NCBI GenBank assembly: GCA_963724435.1
Contig: CAVRUN010000001.1
Coordinates: 1 to 64,000, forward strand
Direction: 5' to 3'
Length of the DNA stretch: 64,000 nucleotides
Source: AP-15 sp963724435
Lineage (GTDB): Bacteria; Pseudomonadota; Alphaproteobacteria; ATCC43930; CGMCC-115725
Below are positions 51,471 through 59,084 of this stretch, one piece after another. A model generated the notes under the pieces. It saw nothing but the letters and a program-made list of their open reading frames with translations. It ran no database searches and had not been told where the DNA came from. Position numbers and translations under genes: made by a program. How positions within the stretch are numbered: the stretch's first letter is position 1; every line of letters begins with the position of its first letter.

Positions 51471-52683
51471 TTATGTTCTATATCTTTGGGCGGTGAGGCG
51501 GAGGCGCAGCGCGTTCAATTTGATAAAGCCTTCCGCGTCGCGCTGGTCGTAGACCGCGTCTTCTTCAAAGGTGACGTGGGCTTGGCTGTAGAGGCTGTTT
51601 GGCGATTTGCGGCCGACGACGCTGGCGGACCCTTTGTACAGCTTGAGCCGCACGGTCCCTTGAACGTTTTCCTGGCTCTGGTCGATCAACGCCTGCAGCA
51701 TGCGGCGCTCGGGCGAGAACCAAAACCCGTTGTAGATCAGCTCGGCATAGCGCGGCATCAGCTCGTCCTTGAGGTGTGCCGCACCACGGTCGAGCGTCAG
51801 GCTTTCGATACCGCGATGCGCCGCCAACAGGACCGTACCCCCAGGAGTTCTCATAGACACCGCGCGATTTCATTCCGACAAACCGGTTCTCGACAAGATC
51901 GAGCCGGCCGATACCGTGCTTAGCGCCGAGTTCGTTCAATCGCGTCAGCAATGCAGCCGGAGACAACCGGCTACCATCGATCGCGACGGCGTCGCCGCGT
52001 TCAAACCCGATTTCAACATATTCGGGCGTGTCGGGGGCTGCCTCGGGAGCAATGGTGCGGCTGAACACAAATTCTTCGGGTTCGGTCCACGGGTCCTCGA
52101 GGACTTTCCCTTCCGCTGAGATATGCAACAGATTGGCATCGACCGAAAACGGCGCTTCGCCCCGCTTGTCGCGCGCGATCGGGATTTGGTGCCGGTCAGC
52201 ATAATCGAGGAGCCGAGTGCGTGATGTCAGATCCCACTCGCGCCACGGGGCGATGACTTTGATATCGGGGGCGAGCGCGTAATAACCGAGTTCGAAACGG
52301 ACCTGGTCGTTGCCCTTGCCGGTGGCGCCATGAGCGACCGCGTCGGCACCGACTTGGCGCGCGATCTCGATCTGGCGTTTGGCGATCAGCGGCCGGGCGA
52401 TCGATGTACCGAGCAGGTAAGCGCCTTCGTAGAGCGCGTTGGCGCGAAACATCGGAAAGACGAAGTCGCTGACGAATTCTTCGCGCAGATCGTCGACAAA
52501 GATTTGCGCGGCGCCAAGCAGTTCGGCCTTCCGCCGCGCCGGCTCCAGTTCCTCGCCTTGACCGAGATCGGCGGTGAAGGTGACGACCTCGCAGCGGTAG
52601 GTTTCCTGCAGCCAACGCAAGATGATCGAGGTATCGAGCCCGCCCGAATAGGCAAGCACTACTTTTTTTACCGCATCCGCCAT
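51471..52683 (-). pseudogene. argG: Argininosuccinate synthase with one frameshift
   Basis: From ATG 52683 the protein reads KVVLAYSGGLDTSIILRWLQE (the PP-loop SGGLDTS for ATP), then GATGKGNDQVRFELGYYAL and PIARDKRGEAPFSVDANLLHI, the citrulline and aspartate sites. After LVENRFVGMKSRGVYE the frame shifts because of one extra A in GAGAACTCC near 51854; removing it gives TPGGTVLLAAHRGIESLTLD and an unbroken frame to TAA at 51471, with ALRLRLTAQRYRT at the end. Full length would be about 403 residues, normal for ArgG, which makes argininosuccinate from citrulline and aspartate in arginine synthesis. The break is one base in an otherwise perfect gene, so it may be an assembly error; otherwise the strain needs arginine or another argG. 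Confidence 0.85.
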
Positions 52684-52713
52684 GACCGTCCCTCGCCCGT
52701 GCGAATGAGGTGG

Positions 52714-53556
52714 CTAGTCGAAATCGACCGCCGCGGCAACGGGTTCGGGGACATGCCGGCACACTCGGCGCTCGATAAACGAAATGGCGGCATCGATCGC
52801 GCCGAACTGGGCAAGATTTTCGTGGCTGCCCGCGGGCGAAAACCAGGCTTCTTTCGGGGCGGTCGCTGCCGCAAGCAGTTTGCGGCCGTGGCGGACCGGC
52901 ACAACTCTGTCGCGTTCCCCGTGCAAAATCAGCAAAGGCGCCGTGACCTCGCCGATACGCGACAGCGAGTCAAAACGGTCATGCACCAGCCACGCCGCGG
53001 GGACGAACGGATAACGGCGCTGGGCCGCAGCGGCAATGCTGGTGAACGGCGCTTCGAGGATTAACGCCGCAATATGATGCATGGCGGCAAGATAAACGGC
53101 CACGCCCGAGCCCAGCGACTCGCCCCAGAGCACAATCTGGGCCGGCCCAATGGCGCGGCGAGCAAGGAAATCGAGCGCCGCCTCACCATCGGCAAGCAAC
53201 CCGCGTTCGCACGGCGCGCCGGGGTTGCCGCCATAGCCGCGGTATTCCGCAAGCAAAACACCATAACCCTCGCGCGCAAAACGGCGGAGGCGCTCGGCGC
53301 GATAACCAATATGCCCGCCATTGCCATGGAAATAGACGACGACCGGCCGCCCAGCGCGGGGCGGCAGGTACCACGAGAATAGCCTCAGACCATCGCAGGT
53401 CGTCAGCTCGACTTCCCGCACGCCCAATGTGGCAAGATCATCGAGCACCGGCCGGGTCGAGCGCGGATGATAAAGCAGCCGGCGCTGAAACGCGTAGAGG
53501 CCGCCGACGATGCCGCCATAGAATATGAACACCGAGCCGAGCAGCGGATCAAACAT
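52714..53556 (-). CDS. Alpha/beta hydrolase (ABHD13-like, membrane-anchored)
   Basis: A 280-residue protein. An N-terminal hydrophobic helix (LLGSVFIFYGGIVGGLYAF) probably anchors it in the inner membrane. VVVYFHGNGGHIGYRAERL is the oxyanion-hole strand, LLAEYRGYGGNPGAPCERG follows, and VLWGESLGSGVAVYLAA has the nucleophile Ser in GxSxG; LILHGERDRVVPVRHGR gives the Asp and PAGSHENLAQFG the His. This is the family 'alpha/beta hydrolase YfhR/ABHD13-like', which acts on lipids or thioesters. It is 30 bp upstream of argG on the same strand and 8 bp downstream of rlmN, so it may be in the rlmN transcript. The substrate is unknown. Confidence 0.8.
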   Translation of the reverse strand: MFDPLLGSVFIFYGGIVGGLYAFQRRLLYHPRSTRPVLDDLATLGVREVELTTCDGLRLFSWYLPPRAGRPVVVYFHGNGGHIGYRAERLRRFAREGYGVLLAEYRGYGGNPGAPCERGLLADGEAALDFLARRAIGPAQIVLWGESLGSGVAVYLAAMHHIAALILEAPFTSIAAAAQRRYPFVPAAWLVHDRFDSLSRIGEVTAPLLILHGERDRVVPVRHGRKLLAAATAPKEAWFSPAGSHENLAQFGAIDAAISFIERRVCRHVPEPVAAAVDFD

Positions 53557-53564
53557 TGCGCCGA

Positions 53565-54686
53565 TTATAAAGTGGAGGCGGAGGTTCGTTCGCGCTCGCT
53601 GCGGCGCGCTTTGACGCTTTCCGATTTAAGCTGGCCGCAGGCGGCGAAAATGTCGCGACCACGCGGCGTGCGCACCGGCGCTGAATAGCCCGCGGAAAAG
53701 ACGATGTCCGAAAAAGCCTCGATTGCGGTGTCCGTCGAGCATTCATAGGGCGCGCCGGGCCACGGATTGAACGGGATCAGGTTTACCTTGGCGGGAATGC
53801 CGGCGATCAGCCGCACCAGTTCGCGCGCGTCGGCGGGGCTGTCATTGACGCCCTTCAACATGACGTATTCGAATGTGATCCGGCGCGCATTGCTCGCCCC
53901 GGGGTAGTTGCGGCAGGCGTCGAGCAGCTCGGCGATCGGGTATTTACGATTTAATGGCACGAGCCGATCGCGGATATCGTCGCGCACTGCGTGCAACGAA
54001 ATCGCCAAGTTTACGGCCAGCTCGGCACCGCAACGCCGGATGACAGGCACCACGCCGGCGGTCGACAGCGTGATCTTGCGTCGCGAAATCGACAGCCCCT
54101 CGGGGTCCATGACGATCTTTATCGCTGCCGCAACATTGTCAAAATTGTAAAGCGGCTCGCCCATTCCCATCAGCACAATGTTCGTCAATTGGCGGTCGTC
54201 TTGCGGCGACGGCCATTTTCCGAGCGCGTCACGCACCACCATGAGTTGCCCAACGATTTCACTAGGCCCGAGGTTCCGCACCAGCAACTGCGTGCCGGTG
54301 TGGCAGAAGGTGCAGTTCAGTGTGCATCCGACCTGTGAAGATATGCACAAGGTGCCGCGATCTTCTTCGGGGATGTGGACGGTCTCTGCCTCCTGTCCAT
54401 CGGCGAAGCGCAGCAGCCATTTTCGCGTCCCATCAAGCGAGCAAAGACTGCGCGCGACGGCCGGACGGCGAAGCTCGTAATGTTCGGCAAGACGCTCGCG
54501 GAATGGCCTCGACAGCGAGCTCATCTGCGCGAAATCGGTCGCACCTCGATGATATATCCAATGCCACAGCTGACGGGCGCGAAACGGCTCGGCGCCAATC
54601 GCAGCCATTTCGCCGGCAAGCGCGTCGCGACTGAGCCCGACGAGATTGCGGCGTGTATCGGAGGCGGGAGTCTCGATCGACATCAT
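53565..54686 (-). CDS. rlmN: 23S rRNA (adenine-2503-C2) methyltransferase RlmN
   Basis: A 373-residue radical SAM enzyme. ISSQVGCTLNCTFCHTGTQ holds the CxxxCxxC cluster motif; VLMGMGEPLYNFDNV is the SAM-binding GxGEP; YECSTDTAIEAF and RTPRGRDIFAACGQLKSES near the C-terminus hold the second catalytic Cys in AACGQL that carries the methyl intermediate. It methylates C2 of adenosine 2503 in 23S rRNA and adenosine 37 in some tRNAs, and helps translation accuracy. It is a well conserved housekeeping gene, here 8 bp from the hydrolase gene. Confidence 0.95.
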   Translation of the reverse strand: MMSIETPASDTRRNLVGLSRDALAGEMAAIGAEPFRARQLWHWIYHRGATDFAQMSSLSRPFRERLAEHYELRRPAVARSLCSLDGTRKWLLRFADGQEAETVHIPEEDRGTLCISSQVGCTLNCTFCHTGTQLLVRNLGPSEIVGQLMVVRDALGKWPSPQDDRQLTNIVLMGMGEPLYNFDNVAAAIKIVMDPEGLSISRRKITLSTAGVVPVIRRCGAELAVNLAISLHAVRDDIRDRLVPLNRKYPIAELLDACRNYPGASNARRITFEYVMLKGVNDSPADARELVRLIAGIPAKVNLIPFNPWPGAPYECSTDTAIEAFSDIVFSAGYSAPVRTPRGRDIFAACGQLKSESVKARRSERERTSASTL

Positions 54687-54729
54687 ACCGAGATATGGAC
54701 CCGAACGGTCACCGGCGCCATCACCGGGG

Positions 54730-55314
54730 CTAGCGTTTGATCCCGCATGCCTTGTCGATCAGGGCCAATGTCGGCATGAACCCGGACAAGGAATACGTAT
54801 CGGTCGTCGGTGGGCCTTTCTGCGGCGTTGCTTTCACCACCGCCTGCCTACCCTTGGCCATCGCTTCGACAATTGTCCGGTCGAGATCGGACGTCCGTGA
54901 CCACGCTGTATCGCCCTTGGTAAACAAGTCGAAATGCGTCCCACTAACATCCAGCGCGACATCGCTGCCGTCCTTCAGCGGAGCACCGACGTCGAAGCTG
55001 ACGACATTGGAGACACCTTCTTCGGGCCGGTGTGTAACCATCGCGGCCGGCAATTTGCGTTTGAATTTTGCCGGCTCGGACTTTTGCGGGCCGGCGGCCA
55101 TATAACAAACGCGCCCTGATCTCTCCTTGTAGATATAGGCGCTCCATGGTCCGGTGCCGCCCAGCCGCTGTACATTGGGGGCTGCCGCGGCATGCTTGGC
55201 ATTCGTGTGCTTGATTTCGTTTTGCGCCGGCTTTTCCGCCGCCTGGACCGGCGACAGTGCCGCGACCGCCAGCATTAACAAAGTGCTGAGCTCCCTCGAC
55301 CCAAATTTCTTCAT
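54730..55314 (-). CDS. IalB-family (invasion-associated locus B) protein
   Basis: A 194-residue protein with a signal peptide (LSTLLMLAVAALSPVQAAEKP). The mature part has PWSAYIYKERSGRVCYMAAGPQ, which contains the conserved Cys of IalB proteins, EGVSNVVSFDVGAPLKDGSD, HFDLFTKGDTAW and AIDKACGIKR-like text at the end (LALIDKACGIKR), again with a Cys, suggesting a disulphide between the two ends. IalB was found in Bartonella as part of the invasion locus, but relatives are widespread in free-living alphaproteobacteria and their role is unclear. It is periplasmic. The ATG at 55314 follows GGGAAGG. It lies 43 bp upstream of rlmN. Confidence 0.85.
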   Translation of the reverse strand: MKKFGSRELSTLLMLAVAALSPVQAAEKPAQNEIKHTNAKHAAAAPNVQRLGGTGPWSAYIYKERSGRVCYMAAGPQKSEPAKFKRKLPAAMVTHRPEEGVSNVVSFDVGAPLKDGSDVALDVSGTHFDLFTKGDTAWSRTSDLDRTIVEAMAKGRQAVVKATPQKGPPTTDTYSLSGFMPTLALIDKACGIKR

Positions 55315-55351
55315 GACCTTCCCGTGAAACTGCAGCTAAAATCCGATCGCG

Positions 55352-55864
55352 TTACCGGCCAGCAACGGCTTGGGTTTCGCGCAAGAAAGCAATCAGGTCG
55401 AGTGCGGGAGCTGTCGCCCCGGCTTGCGCCAAGAGTGCCAGCGCCTCACCGCGGCACCGGGACTGATTATCAAACAAATGTCCCAATACAAAACGCAACG
55501 GGGTCTCGAAACGGTCACCATGACGATTGGTATAGTAGACCGGGACATCGAGCGCTCCCGTTGTCAAACCGCTGATCACCAGCCGCAGACGTTCGTCTTC
55601 GGCAAGGCGTGCAACTTTGAGGGCGACCAAATCGGCATATAGGATCTGATGCTCATCAATTGCTGGCTGGCTGCGACCCTCGATACGACCAATCCACAGG
55701 CGATCGGTTGCCAGAATATGGTTCAAGGCCGCATGCAGCGAGCCGTAGACCGATCCACGCTCGCGCAGATATTCCGCCGGGGCAAGCGCCTCACAAGACT
55801 GGTAAAGGCGCCGGTTGGCCCAGGCGCTGTGCTGCGCGAGAACCGCGAAATAGTCGCTGGGCAT
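55352..55864 (-). CDS. DinB-family protein
   Basis: A 170-residue four-helix bundle protein from an ATG at 55864. YFAVLAQHSAWANRRLYQSCE, SLHAALNHILATDRLWIGRIEG and FVLGHLFDNQSRCRGEALALL contain the usual DinB-like His residues (AALNHI and LGHLFDNQSRCRG), which bind a metal in this family. It belongs to the putative damage-inducible or thiol-transferase DinB/YfiT group; the molecular role here is unknown. The longer upstream frame (to 55924) lacks support because the family begins near PSDYFAVLAQH. It lies 37 bp upstream of the IalB-like gene. Confidence 0.8.
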   Translation of the reverse strand: MPSDYFAVLAQHSAWANRRLYQSCEALAPAEYLRERGSVYGSLHAALNHILATDRLWIGRIEGRSQPAIDEHQILYADLVALKVARLAEDERLRLVISGLTTGALDVPVYYTNRHGDRFETPLRFVLGHLFDNQSRCRGEALALLAQAGATAPALDLIAFLRETQAVAGR

Positions 55865-55965
55865 CGGAGCGCTCCGGCGCAATGTGGACGTGATTATATT
55901 AGCAGATTGCCCGGTTCGGCGCATGGCCCTCCCCTCGGCGGGCGAAACCGGGCAGAATAGGGTTG

Positions 55966-56520
55966 ATGGACGCGTTCACGATACGCCCGGCGAGACCGGC
56001 CGACTCGCGCTCGATCGCACAGCTCGACGTCGAAACATGGCGCGCGACCTATGCTGGCGTGCTGTCCACGGACTATCTGGTTGGTCTGTCGGCGCCGCGC
56101 CGGGAATTCGGTTGGCGGATGGCAATCCTACGTGAGCCCCGGGACGTGCGTGTAGCGATCGACCCGGACGGGGTGCTCCGGGGTTTTGGCAGCTGCGGGC
56201 CGAGCCGCAGCGCGCGGCACTTTCCGGGGGAAGTGTTCACATTGTATGTTGCTCCCGATTTCCAAAACCAGGGCGTCGGCCGGCGTCTGCTGATCGCGTT
56301 GTTTCGGCGTCTTGCAGCTTCGGGTCTTGACGCCGCGATCGTGTGGGTGTTGCGGGACAACCCGTCGCGTTTCTTTTACGAGCGGTTGGGCGGGCGGCTA
56401 GTCAGCCACAAGCCGATACCGGTCGGCGGCACCCGCGTCGAGGCGCTCGGTTATGGCTGGCCGGATCTGCCGGCCTATCTTTCAGCGGCGTCGAGCGAGG
56501 ATCGCGGGTCCGAGGGTTAG
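55966..56520 (+). CDS. GNAT-family N-acetyltransferase
   Basis: A 184-residue protein. FTIRPARPADSRSIAQLDVE starts the fold, and EVFTLYVAPDFQNQGVGRRLLIALFRRLAASG is motif A, with the QNQGVGRRLL loop for acetyl-CoA phosphate binding (only the first 20 residues of that stretch are needed to see it). AAIVWVLRDNPSRFFYERLGG gives motif B with the Tyr that acts as general acid. It transfers an acetyl group to an amine of an unknown acceptor. ATG 55966 is preferred over TTG 55963. It is divergent from the DinB gene and ends 77 bp before the photolyase start. Confidence 0.8.
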   Translation: MDAFTIRPARPADSRSIAQLDVETWRATYAGVLSTDYLVGLSAPRREFGWRMAILREPRDVRVAIDPDGVLRGFGSCGPSRSARHFPGEVFTLYVAPDFQNQGVGRRLLIALFRRLAASGLDAAIVWVLRDNPSRFFYERLGGRLVSHKPIPVGGTRVEALGYGWPDLPAYLSAASSEDRGSEG

Positions 56521-56597
56521 GCCTGCGCCGGAGTTTCCCTGACCAAGCCGCTTGTTGTGGTGTTGTTGAACACCCGCTTTCCCGCCGAGACTTTTCT

Positions 56598-57956
56598 GTG
56601 ATCGAGTCGCAACGGGTCGTGCTGCTCAACGACAAGCCGGAGCAGCCGGGCGACTACGTTCTCTATTGGATGCAGAATTCGCAGCGCGCGCAGTTCAACC
56701 CGGCGCTTGAAATCGCGATCGATGAGGCGAACCGGCTGCGGCTCCCGGTTCTGGTGGGCTTTGGACTGACTGAGGACTACCCCGAGGCAAATGCGCGTCA
56801 CTACGCCTTCATGCTCGAGGGTCTCGCGGAGACCCAACAGGCATTGCAAGCGCGGGGGTTGGGCTTTGTGATACGCCGAGGCAGTCCTGCTAAAGCCGCT
56901 ATCGAACTTGCACAGCGGGCGGCGGTCGTGGTTTGCGATCGCGGCTATCTGCGGCCGCAGCAGCAATGGCGCGATGAGGTTGCCGCAGCAGCGGGGCGCC
57001 GCGTTCTACAGGTCGAGGGCGATGTCGTTGTTCCGGTCGAGCTGGTCTCGACCAAACCGGAGGTCGCCGCGCGAACCTTGCGTCCCAAGCTGCTGCGGCT
57101 GCGCGACGAATTCCTGCGCCCACTGCCCCACAATCGGCCGCATGTACTCGCCAACCAGTTCGGTATCGTCAGCGATTTCAATGTCGCAGATATCCCCGCT
57201 CTCCTGACCGATTTACGCATCGACCAGGGCGTTGCGCCGGTTCGGCATTTCCGCGGCGGCTACTCCGAGGCAAGACGGCGTCTCGATGAATTCATTGCCC
57301 ACCGGCTCGGGCGTTATGTCGCCGAGCGGGCGCATCCCGCCGCGGCAATGGCTTCGGGCCTGTCGCCTTATCTGCATTTCGGGCAGATCTCTCCGGTCGA
57401 AATCGCTCTGAGGGTGCGCGACGCGATGGCGGCAAGCGAAGACCGGCTCTCCTATGTGGAGGAGTTGATCATCCGGCGTGAGCTGGCCATGAACTTTGTC
57501 AACGCAACGCCCAACTACGATCAATATGAGTGCCTACCACAATGGGCCCGGCAGACCCTCGCCGAGCACCGCCGCGATCGCCGCGTTCACGTCTATCGCT
57601 ACGAACAACTCGCCGCGGCGGACACCCACGATCCTTACTGGAACGCGGCGATGCGCGAAATGCTGGTCACCGGATATATGCAAAACTACATGCGTATGTA
57701 TTGGGGCAAGAAGGTGCTGGAGTGGTCGTCGTCGCCCGAAGACGGCTACGCGGCATTGCTTCGCCTCAACAACACCTTCTTCGTCGACGGCCGCGACGCG
57801 AATTCCTATGCGAATGTCGGCTGGATCTTCGGATTACACGACCGGCCGTGGCCCGAACGGCCGATCTTTGGCAAGGTGCGGTCGATGACCGCGGCCGGCC
57901 TCGAACGAAAAACCGACATAGCTGCCTATGTCCGCAAGATGCAAGCGCTGCCTTAA
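56598..57956 (+). CDS. phr: Class II CPD photolyase
   Basis: A 452-residue protein from a GTG at 56598. QPGDYVLYWMQNSQRAQFNPAL is the start of the antenna domain as in class II enzymes, with FGLTEDYPEANARHYAFML; SGLSPYLHFGQISPVEIALRV begins the FAD domain; and YDQYECLPQWARQTLAEHR, YNAAMREMLVTGYMQNYMRMYW-type text (AMREMLVTGYMQNYMRMYWG) and NNTFFVDGRDANSYANVGW hold the FAD pocket. It repairs cyclobutane pyrimidine dimers with blue light. The longer frame from 56343 overlaps the GNAT gene and is not used. A ribosome site is weak. The enzyme is rare outside certain bacteria and archaea, so horizontal gain is possible. Confidence 0.9.
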   Translation: MIESQRVVLLNDKPEQPGDYVLYWMQNSQRAQFNPALEIAIDEANRLRLPVLVGFGLTEDYPEANARHYAFMLEGLAETQQALQARGLGFVIRRGSPAKAAIELAQRAAVVVCDRGYLRPQQQWRDEVAAAAGRRVLQVEGDVVVPVELVSTKPEVAARTLRPKLLRLRDEFLRPLPHNRPHVLANQFGIVSDFNVADIPALLTDLRIDQGVAPVRHFRGGYSEARRRLDEFIAHRLGRYVAERAHPAAAMASGLSPYLHFGQISPVEIALRVRDAMAASEDRLSYVEELIIRRELAMNFVNATPNYDQYECLPQWARQTLAEHRRDRRVHVYRYEQLAAADTHDPYWNAAMREMLVTGYMQNYMRMYWGKKVLEWSSSPEDGYAALLRLNNTFFVDGRDANSYANVGWIFGLHDRPWPERPIFGKVRSMTAAGLERKTDIAAYVRKMQALP

Positions 57957-58002
57957 CGGGCTGGTGGGCAGGAACCTCAGCCAAGGTACGACATATTTCG
58001 CC

Positions 58003-58072
58003 GAGATCGCTTCGCTACGCTCGCAATCACCACGTAGGTCCTTGCGAGGACCACGGCGACGAAGCAAATCTC
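58003..58072. repeat. Mosaic intergenic repeat with nested hairpins
   Basis: GAGATCGCTTCG (58003-58014) and CGAAGCAAATCTC (58060-58072) form an imperfect outer inverted repeat. Inside, GGTCCT (58037-58042) and AGGACC (58047-58052) form a perfect inner hairpin. The phrase GATCGCTTCGCTACGCTCGCAATCAC is familiar from dispersed repeats in alphaproteobacteria. It fills the gap between convergent phr and egtD and could end both transcripts. Confidence 0.65.
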
Positions 58073-58115
58073 GCCGCGAGACCGGGAATTATCTGGCTAG
58101 CTGTGACCGCCGGGC

Positions 58116-59084
58116 TCAGCGCAGCCGAAAATAATGCACGCTGAACAATTCCGCGGGGTCGGTCCAGGTGTCGACTGGGCGAAACCCGGCGCGGGCGGCC
58201 AGGCTCCGGAACTCGCCGACCGAATATTTATAGGAATATTCCGTATGGATCAGCTCGCCTGCGGCAAAATCAAACCGCTGACCGGCAATTGTCGCCTGCT
58301 GGTCGGCAAGGCTGCGAATGTATATCTCAACCCTGCCGTTTGTTTCGCTGTAGAATGCGTAATGTTCAAACAGGTCGAGGTCGAGATTTCCATTGAGCTC
58401 ACGATTGATACGCTCAAACAGATTCAGATTAAACGCAGCGGTGACGCCACTGCGGTCATTATAGGCAGCGTCAAGTATCGCTGTATCCTTTTTAAGGTCG
58501 ACGCCAATCAGCATCTCGCCGCCGGCACCAAGGATTTGGGCGCAGTTTGCCAGGAACCGCGCGGCAGCTTCGGGTTCGAAATTCCCTATTGTCGAACCCG
58601 GGAAAAACCCGACGCGCTTGCCAACGGGACCGGGCAAGGGCGGCAGCGAAAAAGGACCGGTGTAATCGGCACACACTGCAGTGATCGCCAGTTCCGGGAA
58701 GTCCTCGGCCAAAGACGCCGCAGCCTCTCGTAAGTGTTCGCGCGAGATGTCGACTGGAACATAGGCGACCGGTCGGTCTAGGGCCTGTAACAGAATACGA
58801 GCCTTATGACTGGCACCGCTGCCGAATTCAATAATCCGCGAATATACGCCCATTTGGGCCGCGATATCTTCAGCGTTTTCCTCGAGAATAGCGATTTCGG
58901 TACGGGTAGGGTAGTATTCAGGTAGGCGGCAGATTTCTTCAAACAGCGACGAGCCACGCTCATCGTAAAAAAATTTACAGGGGACGGCTTTCCGTGACCG
59001 GGCGAGACCTTTCACTACGGCGTCCCGGAAACTCTCCTCACCCGGCGCCAAATCATGAAAGGCAAAACGCGCTTCATCCCTCAT
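58116..59084 (-). CDS. egtD: L-histidine N-alpha-methyltransferase EgtD
   Basis: A 322-residue SAM-dependent methyltransferase. GLARSRKAVPCKFFYDERGSSLF, EYYPTRTEIAILEENAEDIAA, IIEFGSGASHKARILLQAL (SAM-binding GxGxx) and VPVDISREHLREAAASLAED are the canonical blocks. It converts histidine to hercynine, the first step of ergothioneine synthesis. The ATG at 59084 overlaps the egtB stop (TGATG), so both are in one operon with egtB first. The frame to 59438 above it is a shadow of egtB. EgtA, EgtC and EgtE are not adjacent; bacteria outside actinobacteria often have only EgtB and EgtD plus a lyase elsewhere. Function is secure. Confidence 0.9.
   Translation of the reverse strand: MRDEARFAFHDLAPGEESFRDAVVKGLARSRKAVPCKFFYDERGSSLFEEICRLPEYYPTRTEIAILEENAEDIAAQMGVYSRIIEFGSGASHKARILLQALDRPVAYVPVDISREHLREAAASLAEDFPELAITAVCADYTGPFSLPPLPGPVGKRVGFFPGSTIGNFEPEAAARFLANCAQILGAGGEMLIGVDLKKDTAILDAAYNDRSGVTAAFNLNLFERINRELNGNLDLDLFEHYAFYSETNGRVEIYIRSLADQQATIAGQRFDFAAGELIHTEYSYKYSVGEFRSLAARAGFRPVDTWTDPAELFSVHYFRLR

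Noticed and set aside
56343..56597. N-terminal extension of the photolyase frame into the GNAT gene
   Set aside because: It overlaps the complete GNAT gene and the class II photolyase N-terminus begins normally after GTG 56598, so no fusion is supported.
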